From NCBI RefSeq assembly GCF_004564075.1, contig NZ_CP038256.1, positions 1,178,001 to 1,242,000 of the forward strand: a stretch of DNA of 64,000 nt. Reading direction: 5' to 3'. Under the pieces are notes generated by a model. The model searched no databases and was not told the DNA's origin. It was given only the letters and a program-made list of their open reading frames with translations. Below are positions 41,938-52,631 of the stretch, in pieces. The stretch comes from Microbacterium sediminis. Lineage in GTDB: Bacteria > Actinomycetota > Actinomycetes > Actinomycetales > Microbacteriaceae. Made by a program: the position numbers and the translations under genes. Position 1 is the stretch's first letter. The number at the start of each line of letters is the position of its first letter.

Positions 41938-42452
41938 TCTGGGCCGTCACTTCTGGCTACCGCGGCCGCGATGAGCGGACGCGGCGCGCTGACGTCGAAA
42001 GTAACCACCATCGGTTGCACGTCCGGGCGATCCGGGCTCACGACTGAACTTCCGTCGGGGCCAAGGACATCAACCTCTGAGTTGTCGATACAAACGTCAA
42101 GAACGACGACGCCTGAGTCGATGTTCGCCTCTCGCGGCTCAACGAGGGTCACACGCGACTCGCCCACTCGGACGTAGCCCTCCGCATGCATCATGGAGAA
42201 CTCCTCCTTCGCGGCCGCAAGCGCGTCACCCGTCGCCAGCTCAAATAGTGGTTCGAAGGTCGCAGGGTCACCGAGATCGGTTGAATTCGCCCGGGTGACA
42301 TACTCCCGGTACGTCTCCTCAGCCGCGGTGAACGCTTCCTCCTCGCTCGCGAAACCGGTGGGCGTCGGCGTCGGCGCGGGCTCGGCGTCGCCCGCGCAGC
42401 CCGCGAGTGCGAGCACCAGGAGGGCGGGCACGAGCAGGGCAGGCGATCGCAT
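41922..42452 (-). CDS. Lipoprotein (DUF6318-like)
   Basis: 176 residues. Lipobox LALAGC (Cys about 19), then a Pro/Thr linker and a domain beginning with SEEEAFTAAEETYREYV and ending EARPLIA-like beta segments, resembling small actinobacterial lipoproteins of DUF6318 type. Base composition is less GC-rich than its neighbours (many A/T-ending codons at 41950-42350), a possible sign of later acquisition. ATG 42452 follows TACGTT by 6 nt. Function unknown. Confidence 0.7.
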   Translation of the reverse strand: MRSPALLVPALLVLALAGCAGDAEPAPTPTPTGFASEEEAFTAAEETYREYVTRANSTDLGDPATFEPLFELATGDALAAAKEEFSMMHAEGYVRVGESRVTLVEPREANIDSGVVVLDVCIDNSEVDVLGPDGSSVVSPDRPDVQPMVVTFDVSAPRPLIAAAVARSDGPECPDA

Positions 42453-42458
42453 GCGACC

Positions 42459-42464
42459 AACGTA
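42459..42464 (-). promoter_or_regulatory. -10 box TACGTT of the lipoprotein operon (leaderless)
   Basis: Minus strand: TACGTT, 6 nt, ATG 42452. Confidence 0.5.
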
Positions 42465-42545
42465 GATCAGCCGCCGAGCGCGCCGCGGAAGTTATCCACA
42501 CCCTGGAGCGCTCGGTTGCCGCAGCGCGCACCGGGCTCACTGAGG

Positions 42546-42778
42546 CCTCGACTCGCTTCGCTCGCTCGACCCGTCTCCGCTGCGCGGCTGCGCCGCTTCG
42601 GTCGACGAGCCCGGGTGGTTATGGCGCGTCAATCGATTACGGCGAAGCCGCGCCGCCGGAGAGGTCAGACGGGCGCCAAGAGGTCTCGACTCGCTGCGCT
42701 CGCTCGACCCGTCTCCGCTGCGCGGCTGCGCCGCTCCGGTCGACGAGCCCGGGTGGTTGAGGCGTCAATCGATCACGG
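42546..42778 (+). repeat. Two direct copies of the dispersed repeat with flank
   Basis: Copies at 42546-42643 and 42682-42778 share the core plus a downstream tail (GAGCCCGGGTGGTT then GTCAATCGAT). No gene is supported in 42453-42962. It holds these repeats, one TTATCCACA at 42492 and the palindrome that follows. Confidence 0.8.
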
Positions 42779-42783
42779 CAGAG

Positions 42784-42928
42784 GCGGGGTGGCGCAGCGA
42801 TTCGATATTGCGAAGCTTCGGGCTGGGGTTCTTCGCGAAGTGTGGCACCCTCGTGGTGCCGTGCTTCGCGAAGGTTCTCTGGGCGCCCGCTTTCGCGAGC
42901 AATATCGAGATCGCGAAGCCGCCCCGCC
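42784..42928. repeat. 145-bp imperfect palindrome
   Basis: Outer arms pair GGCGGGGTGGC (42783 on) with GCCGCCCCGCC (to 42928) and TCGATATTG with CAATATCGA. The inner hairpin is CTTCGCGAAGTGTGGCACC (42831-42849) with GGTGCCGTGCTTCGCGAAG (42855-42873). Nearly the whole element can fold into one long stem. Confidence 0.8.
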
Positions 42929-42962
42929 GGACGGGCTCACCGAGGTTTCGGGAGCGGGCCGG

Positions 42963-43223
42963 TCAGCGCTTCACGGCACCGGGCTTGAAGTAGCGGGACT
43001 CCTTGCCGTGGATGGGGGAGTCGGGGGCGACGCGGCGGCCGCGGGAGGCGGCGCGGATGTCGAGCATCGTGCCGATCGCGAGGGCAAAGGTGATGCCCCA
43101 GCTCACCCACTGCAGCGCGACACGCCAGGTGAAGGGCTGGTCGTTCGCGCCGCGCAGCAGCGAGATGCCGCTCACCGCGGCTCCGACGATTCCGGTTCCT
43201 GCCACGTATTTCCGCATGCCCAT
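42963..43223 (-). CDS. Small membrane protein, unknown function
   Basis: 86 residues with two hydrophobic segments (about 7-24 and 38-56) and a basic soluble end (GKESRYFKPGAVKR). It has no recognised domain. Start ATG 43223 follows TACCGT by 7 nt, in preference to a GTG at 43232 that would overlap the box. The gene is likely real because the start, promoter and composition agree, but evidence is modest. Confidence 0.55.
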   Translation of the reverse strand: MGMRKYVAGTGIVGAAVSGISLLRGANDQPFTWRVALQWVSWGITFALAIGTMLDIRAASRGRRVAPDSPIHGKESRYFKPGAVKR

Positions 43224-43230
43224 GCGCTCC

Positions 43231-43236
43231 ACGGTA
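43231..43236 (-). promoter_or_regulatory. -10 box TACCGT
   Basis: Minus strand: TACCGT, 7 nt, ATG 43223. On the plus strand, TAGCCT at 43325-43330 is a likely -10 for otsA, giving a short leader with AAGGGGAG. Confidence 0.4.
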
Positions 43237-43356
43237 GCGCGCCGGCGTCCGCGCCGCGCAGGGGTTGACGGGGCCGACGGGCGTGCGCCAGGGTCGCGGA
43301 AACCGGCCCGTCATACCGCGCTGATAGCCTGGCGAGGCCGACACGAAGGGGAGTCA

Positions 43357-44829
43357 ATGGACCGTGCCGATCTTGTCGTCGTAGCCAACCGCCTGCCGGT
43401 CGACCGTGTGGTCGACACCGACGGCACCGAGACCTGGCGGCGTTCGCCGGGGGGTCTCGTGACCGCGCTCGAGCAGGTGATGGCGAAGACCGACGGCGCG
43501 TGGGTCGGATGGGGCGGCAAGGCCGATCTCGACATCGAGCCGTTCGACTTCGAGGGCACGCTGCTCGTGCCGGTGCCGCTGAGCGCCGAGGACCTGAAGT
43601 ACTACTACGAGGGCTTCTCGAACGGCACGATCTGGCCGCTGTACCACGACGTCATCGCGGCGCCGGTGTATCGCCGGTCGTGGTGGGACGCCTACGTGCG
43701 CGTGAACCGGAGGTTCGCCGAGGCGGCGGCCGAGGTGGCCGATCAAGAGGGCTTCGTGTGGGTGCAGGACTACCAACTGCAGCTCGTCCCGCAGATGCTG
43801 CGCGAGCTGCGGCCGGATCTGACGATCGGCTACTTCCACCACATTCCGTTCCCGGCATACGGCCTGTACTCGCAGCTGCCGTGGCGGCGCCAGGTGCTCG
43901 AGGGGCTGCTCGGTGCCGACGTGCTCGGCTTCCAGCGGGTGGCCGACGCGGGCAACTTCCAGCGGTCGGTGCGGCGCATCTTCAAGTACCCCACCCGCGC
44001 GAACGAGATCGAGGTGCCCGCGGGCGACGGCGGATCGCGCAGCGTGATCGCGGCGCCCTTCCCGATCTCGATCGACGCGCAGGCGTTCATCGAGCTGTCG
44101 CAGCGCCCCGACATCCGGGCGCGCGCCGTCGAGATCCGCGAGCAGTTGGGCAACCCGAAGAAGATCCTGCTGGGCGTCGACCGCCTCGACTACACCAAGG
44201 GCATCCGGCACCGGCTCAAGGCGTTCGGGGAGCTCCTCGATGACGGCGCGGTGACCGTCGGCGAGGTGGCGCTCGTGCAGATCGCCAGCCCGAGCCGCCC
44301 CGGCGTCGAGGCGTATCAGGACCTCCGCGACGAGATCGAGCTCACCGTCGGCCGCATCAACGGCGACTACGACACGATGCACCACACGGCGATCCGCTAC
44401 CTGCATCAGGGCTTCCCGCGCGAGGAGATGGTCGCGCTGTACCTGGCCGCCGACGTGATGCTGATCACGGCGCTGCGCGACGGCATGAACCTCGTCGCCA
44501 AGGAGTACGTGGCGGTGCGCACCGACAATCGCGGCGTGCTCGTGCTGAGCGAGTTCGCCGGCGCCGCCGACGAGCTGACTACGGCGCTGCTCGTGAACCC
44601 CCACGACATCGACGGCATGAAGGACCTGATCCTCCGCGCGATCAACATGCCCGAGGCCGAGCAGTCGCGTCGCATGCGCGCGATGCGCCGCAAGGTGCTC
44701 GAGAACGACGTCGAGGCGTGGGGCCGCAGCTTCATGAAGGCCGTCGACGCCGTGCGGAACAAGCGCGCCACGGGCGCCCCGATTCCGCGAGAGGTCAAGC
44801 CCACCCCGAGGAAGAAGCCGCGCGAATGA
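43357..44829 (+). CDS. otsA: Trehalose-6-phosphate synthase
   Basis: GT20 enzyme that joins UDP/ADP-glucose to glucose-6-phosphate. 490 residues. Family signatures: VVVANRLPVDR (N-terminal loop), WVGWGG, VWVQDYQLQLVPQMLR, GYFHHIPFP, LLGVDRLDYTKGI and DGMNLVAKEYVA. The Lys-rich tail (PRKKPRE) is short and not a fused phosphatase. ATG 43357 has AAGGGGAG 6 nt upstream. It overlaps otsB by 4 bp. Confidence 0.96.
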   Translation: MDRADLVVVANRLPVDRVVDTDGTETWRRSPGGLVTALEQVMAKTDGAWVGWGGKADLDIEPFDFEGTLLVPVPLSAEDLKYYYEGFSNGTIWPLYHDVIAAPVYRRSWWDAYVRVNRRFAEAAAEVADQEGFVWVQDYQLQLVPQMLRELRPDLTIGYFHHIPFPAYGLYSQLPWRRQVLEGLLGADVLGFQRVADAGNFQRSVRRIFKYPTRANEIEVPAGDGGSRSVIAAPFPISIDAQAFIELSQRPDIRARAVEIREQLGNPKKILLGVDRLDYTKGIRHRLKAFGELLDDGAVTVGEVALVQIASPSRPGVEAYQDLRDEIELTVGRINGDYDTMHHTAIRYLHQGFPREEMVALYLAADVMLITALRDGMNLVAKEYVAVRTDNRGVLVLSEFAGAADELTTALLVNPHDIDGMKDLILRAINMPEAEQSRRMRAMRRKVLENDVEAWGRSFMKAVDAVRNKRATGAPIPREVKPTPRKKPRE

Positions 44830-45617
44830 CCGAGCCCACCACCGACTGGCGCACCGCCCTGGAGCAGATCGCCCGCACCGACACGCTGCTCGTCGCCCTC
44901 GACTTCGACGGCACGCTCGCGCCGCTGCAGGACGATCCGATGCAGTCCCGTGCCCTGCCGGAGTCGGCGGCGGCGATCGCGCGGCTGGCGGACCTCCCGG
45001 CGACGATCGTGGCGTACGTGTCGGGGCGGAGCCTGCCGGATCTGCGGATCATCGGCGAGCACGACGACGCGTCGAAGGTGTGGCTGGCGGGCTCGCACGG
45101 GGTGGAGTACTGGCGGCCCGCCGACGCCGTGGTCACCGAGCTCGACGAGCCCGACGAGACGCACGAGCGCGAGCTGCTGGAGCGGCTCAACGCCGAGGCT
45201 AAGCAGCTCGTCGACGGCTTCGAGGGCGCGTGGATCGAGGACAAGAGCGTGGGGTTCGCGCTGCACACGCGGCTCACCCCGCCCGACATCGCCCCGGGGA
45301 TCCAGGGCGTCATCGACGCGCTCGTCGCCCGCGAGGCGCCCGGCTGGCGGCGCCGCCCGGGCCACAACCTCATCGAGTACTCGTGGCGCCACGAGGGCAA
45401 GGACGCGGCGGTGGCGCGGCTGCGGGAGCAGACCGGCGCGAGCGCGGTGCTGTTCGCGGGCGACGACGTCACCGACGAGGACGCCCTCGGCAGCCTGCAG
45501 GAGCACGACCTCGGCGTGCGCGTGGGGCCGGGGGAGACCTCGGCGCGCGTGCGCGTGGCCGACGCCCACGAGTTCGCGGAGCTGCTCAGCGCGCTGGCCG
45601 ATCTGCGGGCATCCTGA
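44826..45617 (+). CDS. otsB: Trehalose-6-phosphate phosphatase
   Basis: HAD-superfamily phosphatase completing trehalose synthesis. 263 residues. Motif 1 [13 protein letters not shown] carries the nucleophile Asp, SGRSLPDL is motif 2, and [13 protein letters not shown] is the metal-binding motif 4. [17 protein letters not shown] includes the conserved Lys. Coupled to otsA by overlap, so trehalose (osmoprotection or storage) is made by one transcript. Confidence 0.95.
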   Translation: MTEPTTDWRTALEQIARTDTLLVALDFDGTLAPLQDDPMQSRALPESAAAIARLADLPATIVAYVSGRSLPDLRIIGEHDDASKVWLAGSHGVEYWRPADAVVTELDEPDETHERELLERLNAEAKQLVDGFEGAWIEDKSVGFALHTRLTPPDIAPGIQGVIDALVAREAPGWRRRPGHNLIEYSWRHEGKDAAVARLREQTGASAVLFAGDDVTDEDALGSLQEHDLGVRVGPGETSARVRVADAHEFAELLSALADLRAS

Positions 45618-45680
45618 CCGTCCCGCGCGGCACGGAAAAAGCGGAACGCGCAGCCGTCCGGCGGCGTCGGAGCGCAGGCC

Positions 45681-45686
45681 TAGACT
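45681..45686 (+). promoter_or_regulatory. -10 box TAGACT of ilvD (leaderless)
   Basis: TAGACT, 7 nt, ATG 45694. Confidence 0.5.
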
Positions 45687-45693
45687 CGGTCCC

Positions 45694-47406
45694 ATGGCCG
45701 AAGCAGTCCCCAGTGCAGCAATCGATATCAAGCCCCGCAGCCGAGTCGTCACCGACGGCATCGAGGCGACCACCTCGCGCGGAATGCTCCGCGCGGTCGG
45801 CATGGGCGACGACGACTGGGAGAAGCCGCAGATCGGCATCGCCTCGAGCTGGAACGAGATCACGCCCTGCAACCTGAGCCTCGACCGCCTTGCGCAGGCG
45901 TCGAAGGAGGGCGTGCACGCCGGCGGCGGCTACCCGCTGCAGTTCGGCACGATCAGCGTCTCGGACGGCATCTCGATGGGCCACGAGGGCATGCACTTCT
46001 CGCTCGTGAGTCGCGAGGTCATCGCCGACAGCGTCGAGACCGTGGTGATGGGCGAGCGCCTCGACGGCACCGTGCTCCTCGCGGGCTGCGACAAGTCGCT
46101 GCCCGGCATGCTCATGGCCGCCGCGCGGCTCGAGCTGGCCAGCGTCTTCCTCTACGCCGGATCGATCGCCCCCGGCTGGGTCAAGCTCGAGGACGGCACC
46201 GAGAAGACGATCACGATCATCGACTCGTTCGAGGCCGTCGGCGCCTGCAAGGCGGGCCAGATGAGCGAGGCCGACCTCAAGAAGATCGAGTGCGGCTTCG
46301 CGCCCGGCGAGGGTGCCTGCGGCGGCATGTACACGGCCAACACGATGGCGTGCATCGCCGAGGCGCTCGGCATGAGCCTGCCCGGATCGTCTACGCCGCT
46401 GAGCGCCGACCGCCGCCGCGACATGTACGCGCACCGCTCGGGCGAGGCCGTCGTCGAGATGCTGCGCAAGGGCATCACGACCAAGGACATCCTGACGAGG
46501 AAGGCGTTCGAGAACGCCGTCACGGTGGCGATGGTGCTGGGCGGATCGACCAATGCCGTGCTGCACCTGCTCGCAATCGCGAAGGAGGCGGGCGTCGAGC
46601 TCACGCTGGACGACTTCACCCGCATCGGCCAGCGCTCGCCCCACCTCGCCGACGTGAAGCCGTTCGGCCGCTTCGTGGCCCAGGACTTCGATCGCGTGGG
46701 CGGCATGCCCGTCGTGATGAAGGCGCTGCTCGACGCCGGGCTGCTGCACGGCGACGCGCTCACCGTCACCGGCAAGACCGTCGCCGAGAACCTCGCGGCC
46801 CTCGACATCGCCCCGCTCGACGGCGAGGTCGTCCGCACGCTCGACAACCCGATCCACGCCACCGGCGGCCTGACGATCCTCAGCGGCTCGCTGGCCCCCG
46901 AGGGCGCCGTCGTGAAGACCGCCGGCTTCGACGCCGAGGTGTTCGAGGGCCCCGCCCGCGTGTTCGAGCGCGAGCGCGCCGCGATGGACGCGCTCACCAA
47001 CGGCGAGATCAACAAGGGCGACGTCGTCATCATCCGCTACGAGGGTCCGAAGGGCGGGCCGGGCATGCGCGAGATGCTCGCGATCACCGCCGCCATCAAG
47101 GGCGCTGGGCTCGGCAAGGATGTACTACTCTTGACGGACGGTCGATTCTCCGGCGGCACAACCGGCCTGTGCATCGGCCATATTGCACCCGAGGCGGTGG
47201 ACGCTGGTCCCATCGCCTTCGTGCGCGATGGTGATCTGATCAGGGTCGATATCGCGGCCCGCACTCTCGACCTACTCGTCGACGACGCGGAGCTCGAATC
47301 CCGCCGTTCCGGCTGGGAGCCCCTGCCCCCGCGCTACACCCGCGGCGTTCTGGCGAAGTACTCGAAGCTCGTCCGCTCTGCAGCGGAGGGCGCTGTCACG
47401 GGCTGA
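45694..47406 (+). CDS. ilvD: Dihydroxy-acid dehydratase
   Basis: Iron-sulphur dehydratase in valine, leucine and isoleucine synthesis. 570 residues. [16 protein letters not shown] holds the second cluster Cys with the conserved CDKxxPG motif, and [13 protein letters not shown] supplies the third. [22 protein letters not shown] is the C-terminal signature. Codon choice changes from about 47112 to the end: CTA, TTG, ACA, AGG, ATT and GCA appear, which are rare upstream. Heads ilvD-ilvB-ilvN. Confidence 0.95.
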   Translation: MAEAVPSAAIDIKPRSRVVTDGIEATTSRGMLRAVGMGDDDWEKPQIGIASSWNEITPCNLSLDRLAQASKEGVHAGGGYPLQFGTISVSDGISMGHEGMHFSLVSREVIADSVETVVMGERLDGTVLLAGCDKSLPGMLMAAARLELASVFLYAGSIAPGWVKLEDGTEKTITIIDSFEAVGACKAGQMSEADLKKIECGFAPGEGACGGMYTANTMACIAEALGMSLPGSSTPLSADRRRDMYAHRSGEAVVEMLRKGITTKDILTRKAFENAVTVAMVLGGSTNAVLHLLAIAKEAGVELTLDDFTRIGQRSPHLADVKPFGRFVAQDFDRVGGMPVVMKALLDAGLLHGDALTVTGKTVAENLAALDIAPLDGEVVRTLDNPIHATGGLTILSGSLAPEGAVVKTAGFDAEVFEGPARVFERERAAMDALTNGEINKGDVVIIRYEGPKGGPGMREMLAITAAIKGAGLGKDVLLLTDGRFSGGTTGLCIGHIAPEAVDAGPIAFVRDGDLIRVDIAARTLDLLVDDAELESRRSGWEPLPPRYTRGVLAKYSKLVRSAAEGAVTG

Positions 47407-47452
47407 CCCGCGTCCGCGCGAAGCCACGTTCTCAGATCTCAGGAAGCAGCAC

Positions 47453-49249
47453 ATGTCTACCGACGCTCCGGCCGTGCCCCGGCCCCCCGCTCGCACCACC
47501 GCGCAAGCGCCCGTGCTCACGGGCGCCGAGGCGGTCGTCCGCTCCCTCGAGCTGCTCGGCATCACCGACGTGTTCGGTCTGCCCGGCGGCGCGATCCTGC
47601 CCGTCTACGACCCGCTGATGTCGGCGGCCAAGCTCCGCCACATCCTTGTGCGCCACGAGCAGGGCGCCGGCCACGCCGCCGAGGGGTACGCCTCGGCGAG
47701 CGGGCGCATCGGCGTCGCGATCGCGACCTCCGGGCCGGGCGCCACCAACCTCGTCACGGCGATCTCCGACGCCTACATGGACTCGGTGCCGATGCTCGCG
47801 ATCACCGGCCAGGTGTTCTCGACGCTGATGGGAACCGACGCGTTCCAGGAGGCCGACATCGTGGGCATCACGATGCCGATCACCAAGCACTCGTTCCTCG
47901 TCAAGACCGCCGAGGACATCCCGGGTGCGCTGGCGGCGGCGTACGAGATCGCCACGACCGGCCGCCCCGGCCCCGTCCTCGTCGACATCACGAAGGACGC
48001 GCAGCAGGCCGAGGCGCCGTTCAGCTGGCCGCCCAAGTACGAGCTGCCCGGCTACCGGCCGGTCACCAAGGCGCACGGCAAGCAGATCCAGGCGGCCGCC
48101 GCGCTCATGGCGCAGGCGAAGAGGCCGGTCCTGTACGTGGGCGGCGGCGTGATCCGCGCCCGCGCCGCGGCCGAGCTGAAGGTGCTCGCCGAGACGAGCG
48201 GCGCGCCGCTGGTGACCACGCTCATGGCGCGCGGGGCGTTCCCCGACTCGCACCCGCAGCACCTGGGCATGCCCGGCATGCACGGCTCGGTCCCGGCCGT
48301 CCTGGCGCTGCAGGAGGCCGACCTCATCGTCGCCCTCGGCGCGCGCTTCGACGACCGCGTCACGGGCAAGGCCGCGCTGTTCGCCCCGAACGCGAAGGTC
48401 GTGCACGTCGACATCGACCCGGCCGAGATCGGCAAGATCAAGCACGCCGACGTCCCGATCGTGGGCGACCTCAAGGACGTGCTCGTCGACCTCGACGCGG
48501 CCCTCCGCGTCGCGGAGCGCACCGACCTGGACGAGTGGTGGGCGTACCTGCGCGGGCTGCAGGATCAGTACCCGCTCGGCTTCGCGCCCACGAGCGACGG
48601 GCTGCTCTCGCCGCAGCACGTGATCCAGCGCATCGGCGAGCTCACCGGGCCCGAGGCGATCTACGCCGCGGGCGTGGGGCAGCACCAGATGTGGGCCGCG
48701 CAGTTCATCAAGTACGAGCGCCCCAACGCGTGGCTCAACTCCGGCGGCGCCGGGACGATGGGCTACTCGGTGCCCGCCGCGATGGGCGCCAAGGTCGCCG
48801 AGCCCGACCGCGTGGTGTGGGCGATCGACGGCGACGGCTGCTTCCAGATGACCAATCAGGAGCTGGCCACCTGCGCGATCAACAACATCCCGATCAAGGT
48901 CGCGGTGATCAACAACTCCTCGCTCGGCATGGTGAAGCAGTGGCAGACGCTGTTCTACGACGGCCGCTACTCCAACACCGAGCTGAACACGGGCCACGGC
49001 TCCGTCCGCATCCCCGATTTCGTCAAGCTCGCCGAGGCCTACGGCTGCCATGCGATCCGCGTGGAGCGCGAGGACGAGGTGGACGCGGCGATCCAGGAGG
49101 CGCTGTCGATCAACGACAAGCCGGTCGTCATCGACTTCGTCGTGTCGAAGGACGCCATGGTGTGGCCGATGGTGCCGCAAGGCGTGAGCAACAGCTACAT
49201 CCAGTACGCGCGCGATCACTCGCCGGCGTTCGCGGTGGAGGGGGACTGA
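47453..49249 (+). CDS. ilvB: Acetolactate synthase large subunit
   Basis: ThDP-dependent condensation of two pyruvates (or pyruvate plus 2-oxobutyrate). 598 residues with all three domains: [11 protein letters not shown] and the catalytic Glu in [14 protein letters not shown], central FAD-binding domain, and the C-terminal ThDP motif [15 protein letters not shown]. Start ATG 47453 has AGGAAG. It lies 1 bp before ilvN. Confidence 0.96.
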   Translation: MSTDAPAVPRPPARTTAQAPVLTGAEAVVRSLELLGITDVFGLPGGAILPVYDPLMSAAKLRHILVRHEQGAGHAAEGYASASGRIGVAIATSGPGATNLVTAISDAYMDSVPMLAITGQVFSTLMGTDAFQEADIVGITMPITKHSFLVKTAEDIPGALAAAYEIATTGRPGPVLVDITKDAQQAEAPFSWPPKYELPGYRPVTKAHGKQIQAAAALMAQAKRPVLYVGGGVIRARAAAELKVLAETSGAPLVTTLMARGAFPDSHPQHLGMPGMHGSVPAVLALQEADLIVALGARFDDRVTGKAALFAPNAKVVHVDIDPAEIGKIKHADVPIVGDLKDVLVDLDAALRVAERTDLDEWWAYLRGLQDQYPLGFAPTSDGLLSPQHVIQRIGELTGPEAIYAAGVGQHQMWAAQFIKYERPNAWLNSGGAGTMGYSVPAAMGAKVAEPDRVVWAIDGDGCFQMTNQELATCAINNIPIKVAVINNSSLGMVKQWQTLFYDGRYSNTELNTGHGSVRIPDFVKLAEAYGCHAIRVEREDEVDAAIQEALSINDKPVVIDFVVSKDAMVWPMVPQGVSNSYIQYARDHSPAFAVEGD

Positions 49250-49250
49250 G

Positions 49251-50913
<1,663 letters not shown>

Positions 50914-50955
50914 GCCCGCACCGGTTCACCTCGACGCCGGGCCGCAACCCTTCAC

Positions 50956-51033
50956 GGCTCGTCGACCGGAGCGCCCGCAGGGCGCGCAGCGGAGACGGGT
51001 TGAGCGAAGCGGCGCAGCCGCGGAGTCGAAACC
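50956..51033 (-). repeat. Dispersed palindromic repeat, single copy
   Basis: Minus orientation, in the ilvC 3' region, 40 nt after its stop and just before the terminator. It carries a 6-bp-longer internal loop (GCGCCCGCAGGGCGCGC) than other copies. Confidence 0.75.
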
Positions 51034-51051
51034 AGGCCACCCCAGACTCGG

Positions 51052-51076
51052 CCCCCGCGCTCACAAGGCGCGGGGG
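51052..51076 (+). terminator. ilvC terminator hairpin
   Basis: Perfect 9-bp stem CCCCCGCGC / GCGCGGGGG with a 7-nt loop. Confidence 0.7.
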
Positions 51077-51118
51077 TCGTCTGCGTGTGCGGTCAGAGTC
51101 CGGTCAGGCGGGGTTTCC

Positions 51119-51124
51119 TAGGAT
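51119..51124 (+). promoter_or_regulatory. -10 box TAGGAT of the first binding-protein gene
   Basis: TAGGAT ends 8 nt before GTG 51133 and only 2 nt before ATG 51127. The usual 6-8 nt spacing favours the GTG. Confidence 0.45.
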
Positions 51125-51132
51125 CGATGTCC

Positions 51133-52041
51133 GTGAATGCACCGCTGCTCCGTACCCCGATCATCCGTCGCGCGCTCGTCGCCACCGCTGCCGCGGCCGC
51201 CGCGACCCTCGCCCTCGCGGGCTGCTCCTCGAGCGCTCCCGAGGAGGCCGCCGTCGACACCGAGGCGCCGCTGTACGACGCGCTGCCGCAGGACATCAAG
51301 GACGCCGGCGCGATCGTCGTGGGCGCCGACATCGGATACGCGCCGATGGAGTACTACGACGTCGACGGCGAGACCGTGCTCGGCCTCGACAAGGAGCTCA
51401 CCGACCTGCTGCAGACCCAGCTCGGCGTGCCGTTCGAGTGGACCCAGGTGACGTTCGACGGGCTGATCACGCAGCTGAAGTCGGAGCGCATCGACATCAT
51501 CGTGTCGGGCTTCACCGACACCGCCGAGCGTCAGGCCGAGATCGACCTGATCGACTACTACCAGTCGGGCCTCGTGCTGCTCACGAAGAAGGGCAACCCC
51601 GAGGGCCTCACCGGCGTGGAGGAGCTCTGCGGTCAGACGATCGCGCTGCAGCGCGGCACCGCCCAGGAGAGCTACGCGCAGGAGCAGTCGGCCGCGTGCG
51701 AGGCCGCCGGCGACGAGCCGATCGAGATCCTCTCGTTCGATCGCGAGACCGAGGCGATGCTGCAGATCAAGAACGGCCGCGCGGTCGCCGGCATCCAGGA
51801 CTACCCGGTCGCGGCGTACAACGCACAGACCTCGGGCGGCGGCGAGGACTTCGAGGTCGTCGGCGATCAGGTGCAGGCCGGCCCGATGGGCATCGGTGTG
51901 AGCAAGGACGACACCGAGCTGCGCGACGCGCTGCAGCAGGCCGTGCAGGCGATCATCGACAACGGCGAGTACGCCGAGCTCCTCGAGAAGTACGACACGC
52001 CCCTCGGCGCGGTCGAGGAAGCCACGATCAACGCCGGCTGA
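51133..52041 (+). CDS. Amino-acid ABC transporter binding lipoprotein (copy 1)
   Basis: 302 residues. Signal and lipobox LALAGC (lipidated Cys near 28), then a family-3 (polar amino acid) binding fold: KIV-like ADIGYAPMEYYDVDG, GLDKELTDLLQ, RIDIIVSGFTDT. It closely resembles copy 2 at 54517: the last ~100 residues differ at only about 15 places, with long identical runs such as SGGGEDFEVVGDQVQAGP. Stands alone, separated from the permease operon by repeats and two enzymes. ATG 51127 is the alternative start. Confidence 0.88.
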   Translation: MNAPLLRTPIIRRALVATAAAAAATLALAGCSSSAPEEAAVDTEAPLYDALPQDIKDAGAIVVGADIGYAPMEYYDVDGETVLGLDKELTDLLQTQLGVPFEWTQVTFDGLITQLKSERIDIIVSGFTDTAERQAEIDLIDYYQSGLVLLTKKGNPEGLTGVEELCGQTIALQRGTAQESYAQEQSAACEAAGDEPIEILSFDRETEAMLQIKNGRAVAGIQDYPVAAYNAQTSGGGEDFEVVGDQVQAGPMGIGVSKDDTELRDALQQAVQAIIDNGEYAELLEKYDTPLGAVEEATINAG

Positions 52042-52058
52042 GTCGGCTTTCGGCCTGC

Positions 52059-52560
52059 GGTCTCGACTCCGCCGCTTCGCGGCTCCGCTCGACCCGTCTC
52101 CGCTCGCTTCGCTCGGTCGACGAGCCGTAACCCACCACGGCTCGTCGAGCGGAGCGCGCAGCGCGGAGCCGAGACGGGTCGAGCGGAGCGCCGCAGGCGC
52201 GGAGTCGAGACCGCGGGCCGCAAACCGCCCGCGTATGGGCCCCGGTCTCGACTCGCTTCGCTCGCTCGGCCCTGTCGTCCCTCCACACGTCGCATTCGCG
52301 ACGCGCGGAGCCTCCGACTCCAGGGGCCCTCGTCTCCGCTCGCTTCGCTCGGTCGACGAGCCCGTGCCACTCACGCCCTTTCATCCGCTCGACGCCCGCA
52401 ACCCACCACGGCTCGTCGAGCGGAGCGCGAAGCGCGGAGCCGAGACGGGTCGAGCGGAGCGCCGCAGGCGCGGAGTCGAGGCCGCGGGCCGCAAACCCGC
52501 CGCGGCGCGGAGTCGAGGCCCAGGCCGCAAACCCGCCGCAAGCGCGAGTCGAGGGAGCGC
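52059..52560. repeat. Dense block of alternating dispersed repeats
   Basis: About 500 bp without any gene that I can support. Plus-orientation units at 52059-52126 and 52244-52362 (the latter interrupted by ~60 bp, TGTCGTCC to GGGGCCCT) alternate with minus units at 52139-52212 and 52410-52482. Degenerate partial copies follow to about 52560. Every neighbouring pair could form a hairpin. Confidence 0.85.
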
Positions 52561-52619
52561 GAGCAAACACGCCCGGGCGCGCCGTTCACGCGGCGTTCAG
52601 CGCGGCGTCACCGGCGACC

Positions 52620-52625
52620 TAGGAT
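52620..52625 (+). promoter_or_regulatory. -10 box TAGGAT of the GNAT-NSAR operon (leaderless)
   Basis: TAGGAT, 6 nt, GTG 52632. Confidence 0.55.
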
Positions 52626-52631
52626 GATCCT

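Noticed and set aside
42757..42993. Plus-strand 78-codon frame through the large palindrome
   Set aside because: It is composed of palindrome DNA, has no ribosome site and overlaps a better-supported minus-strand gene.
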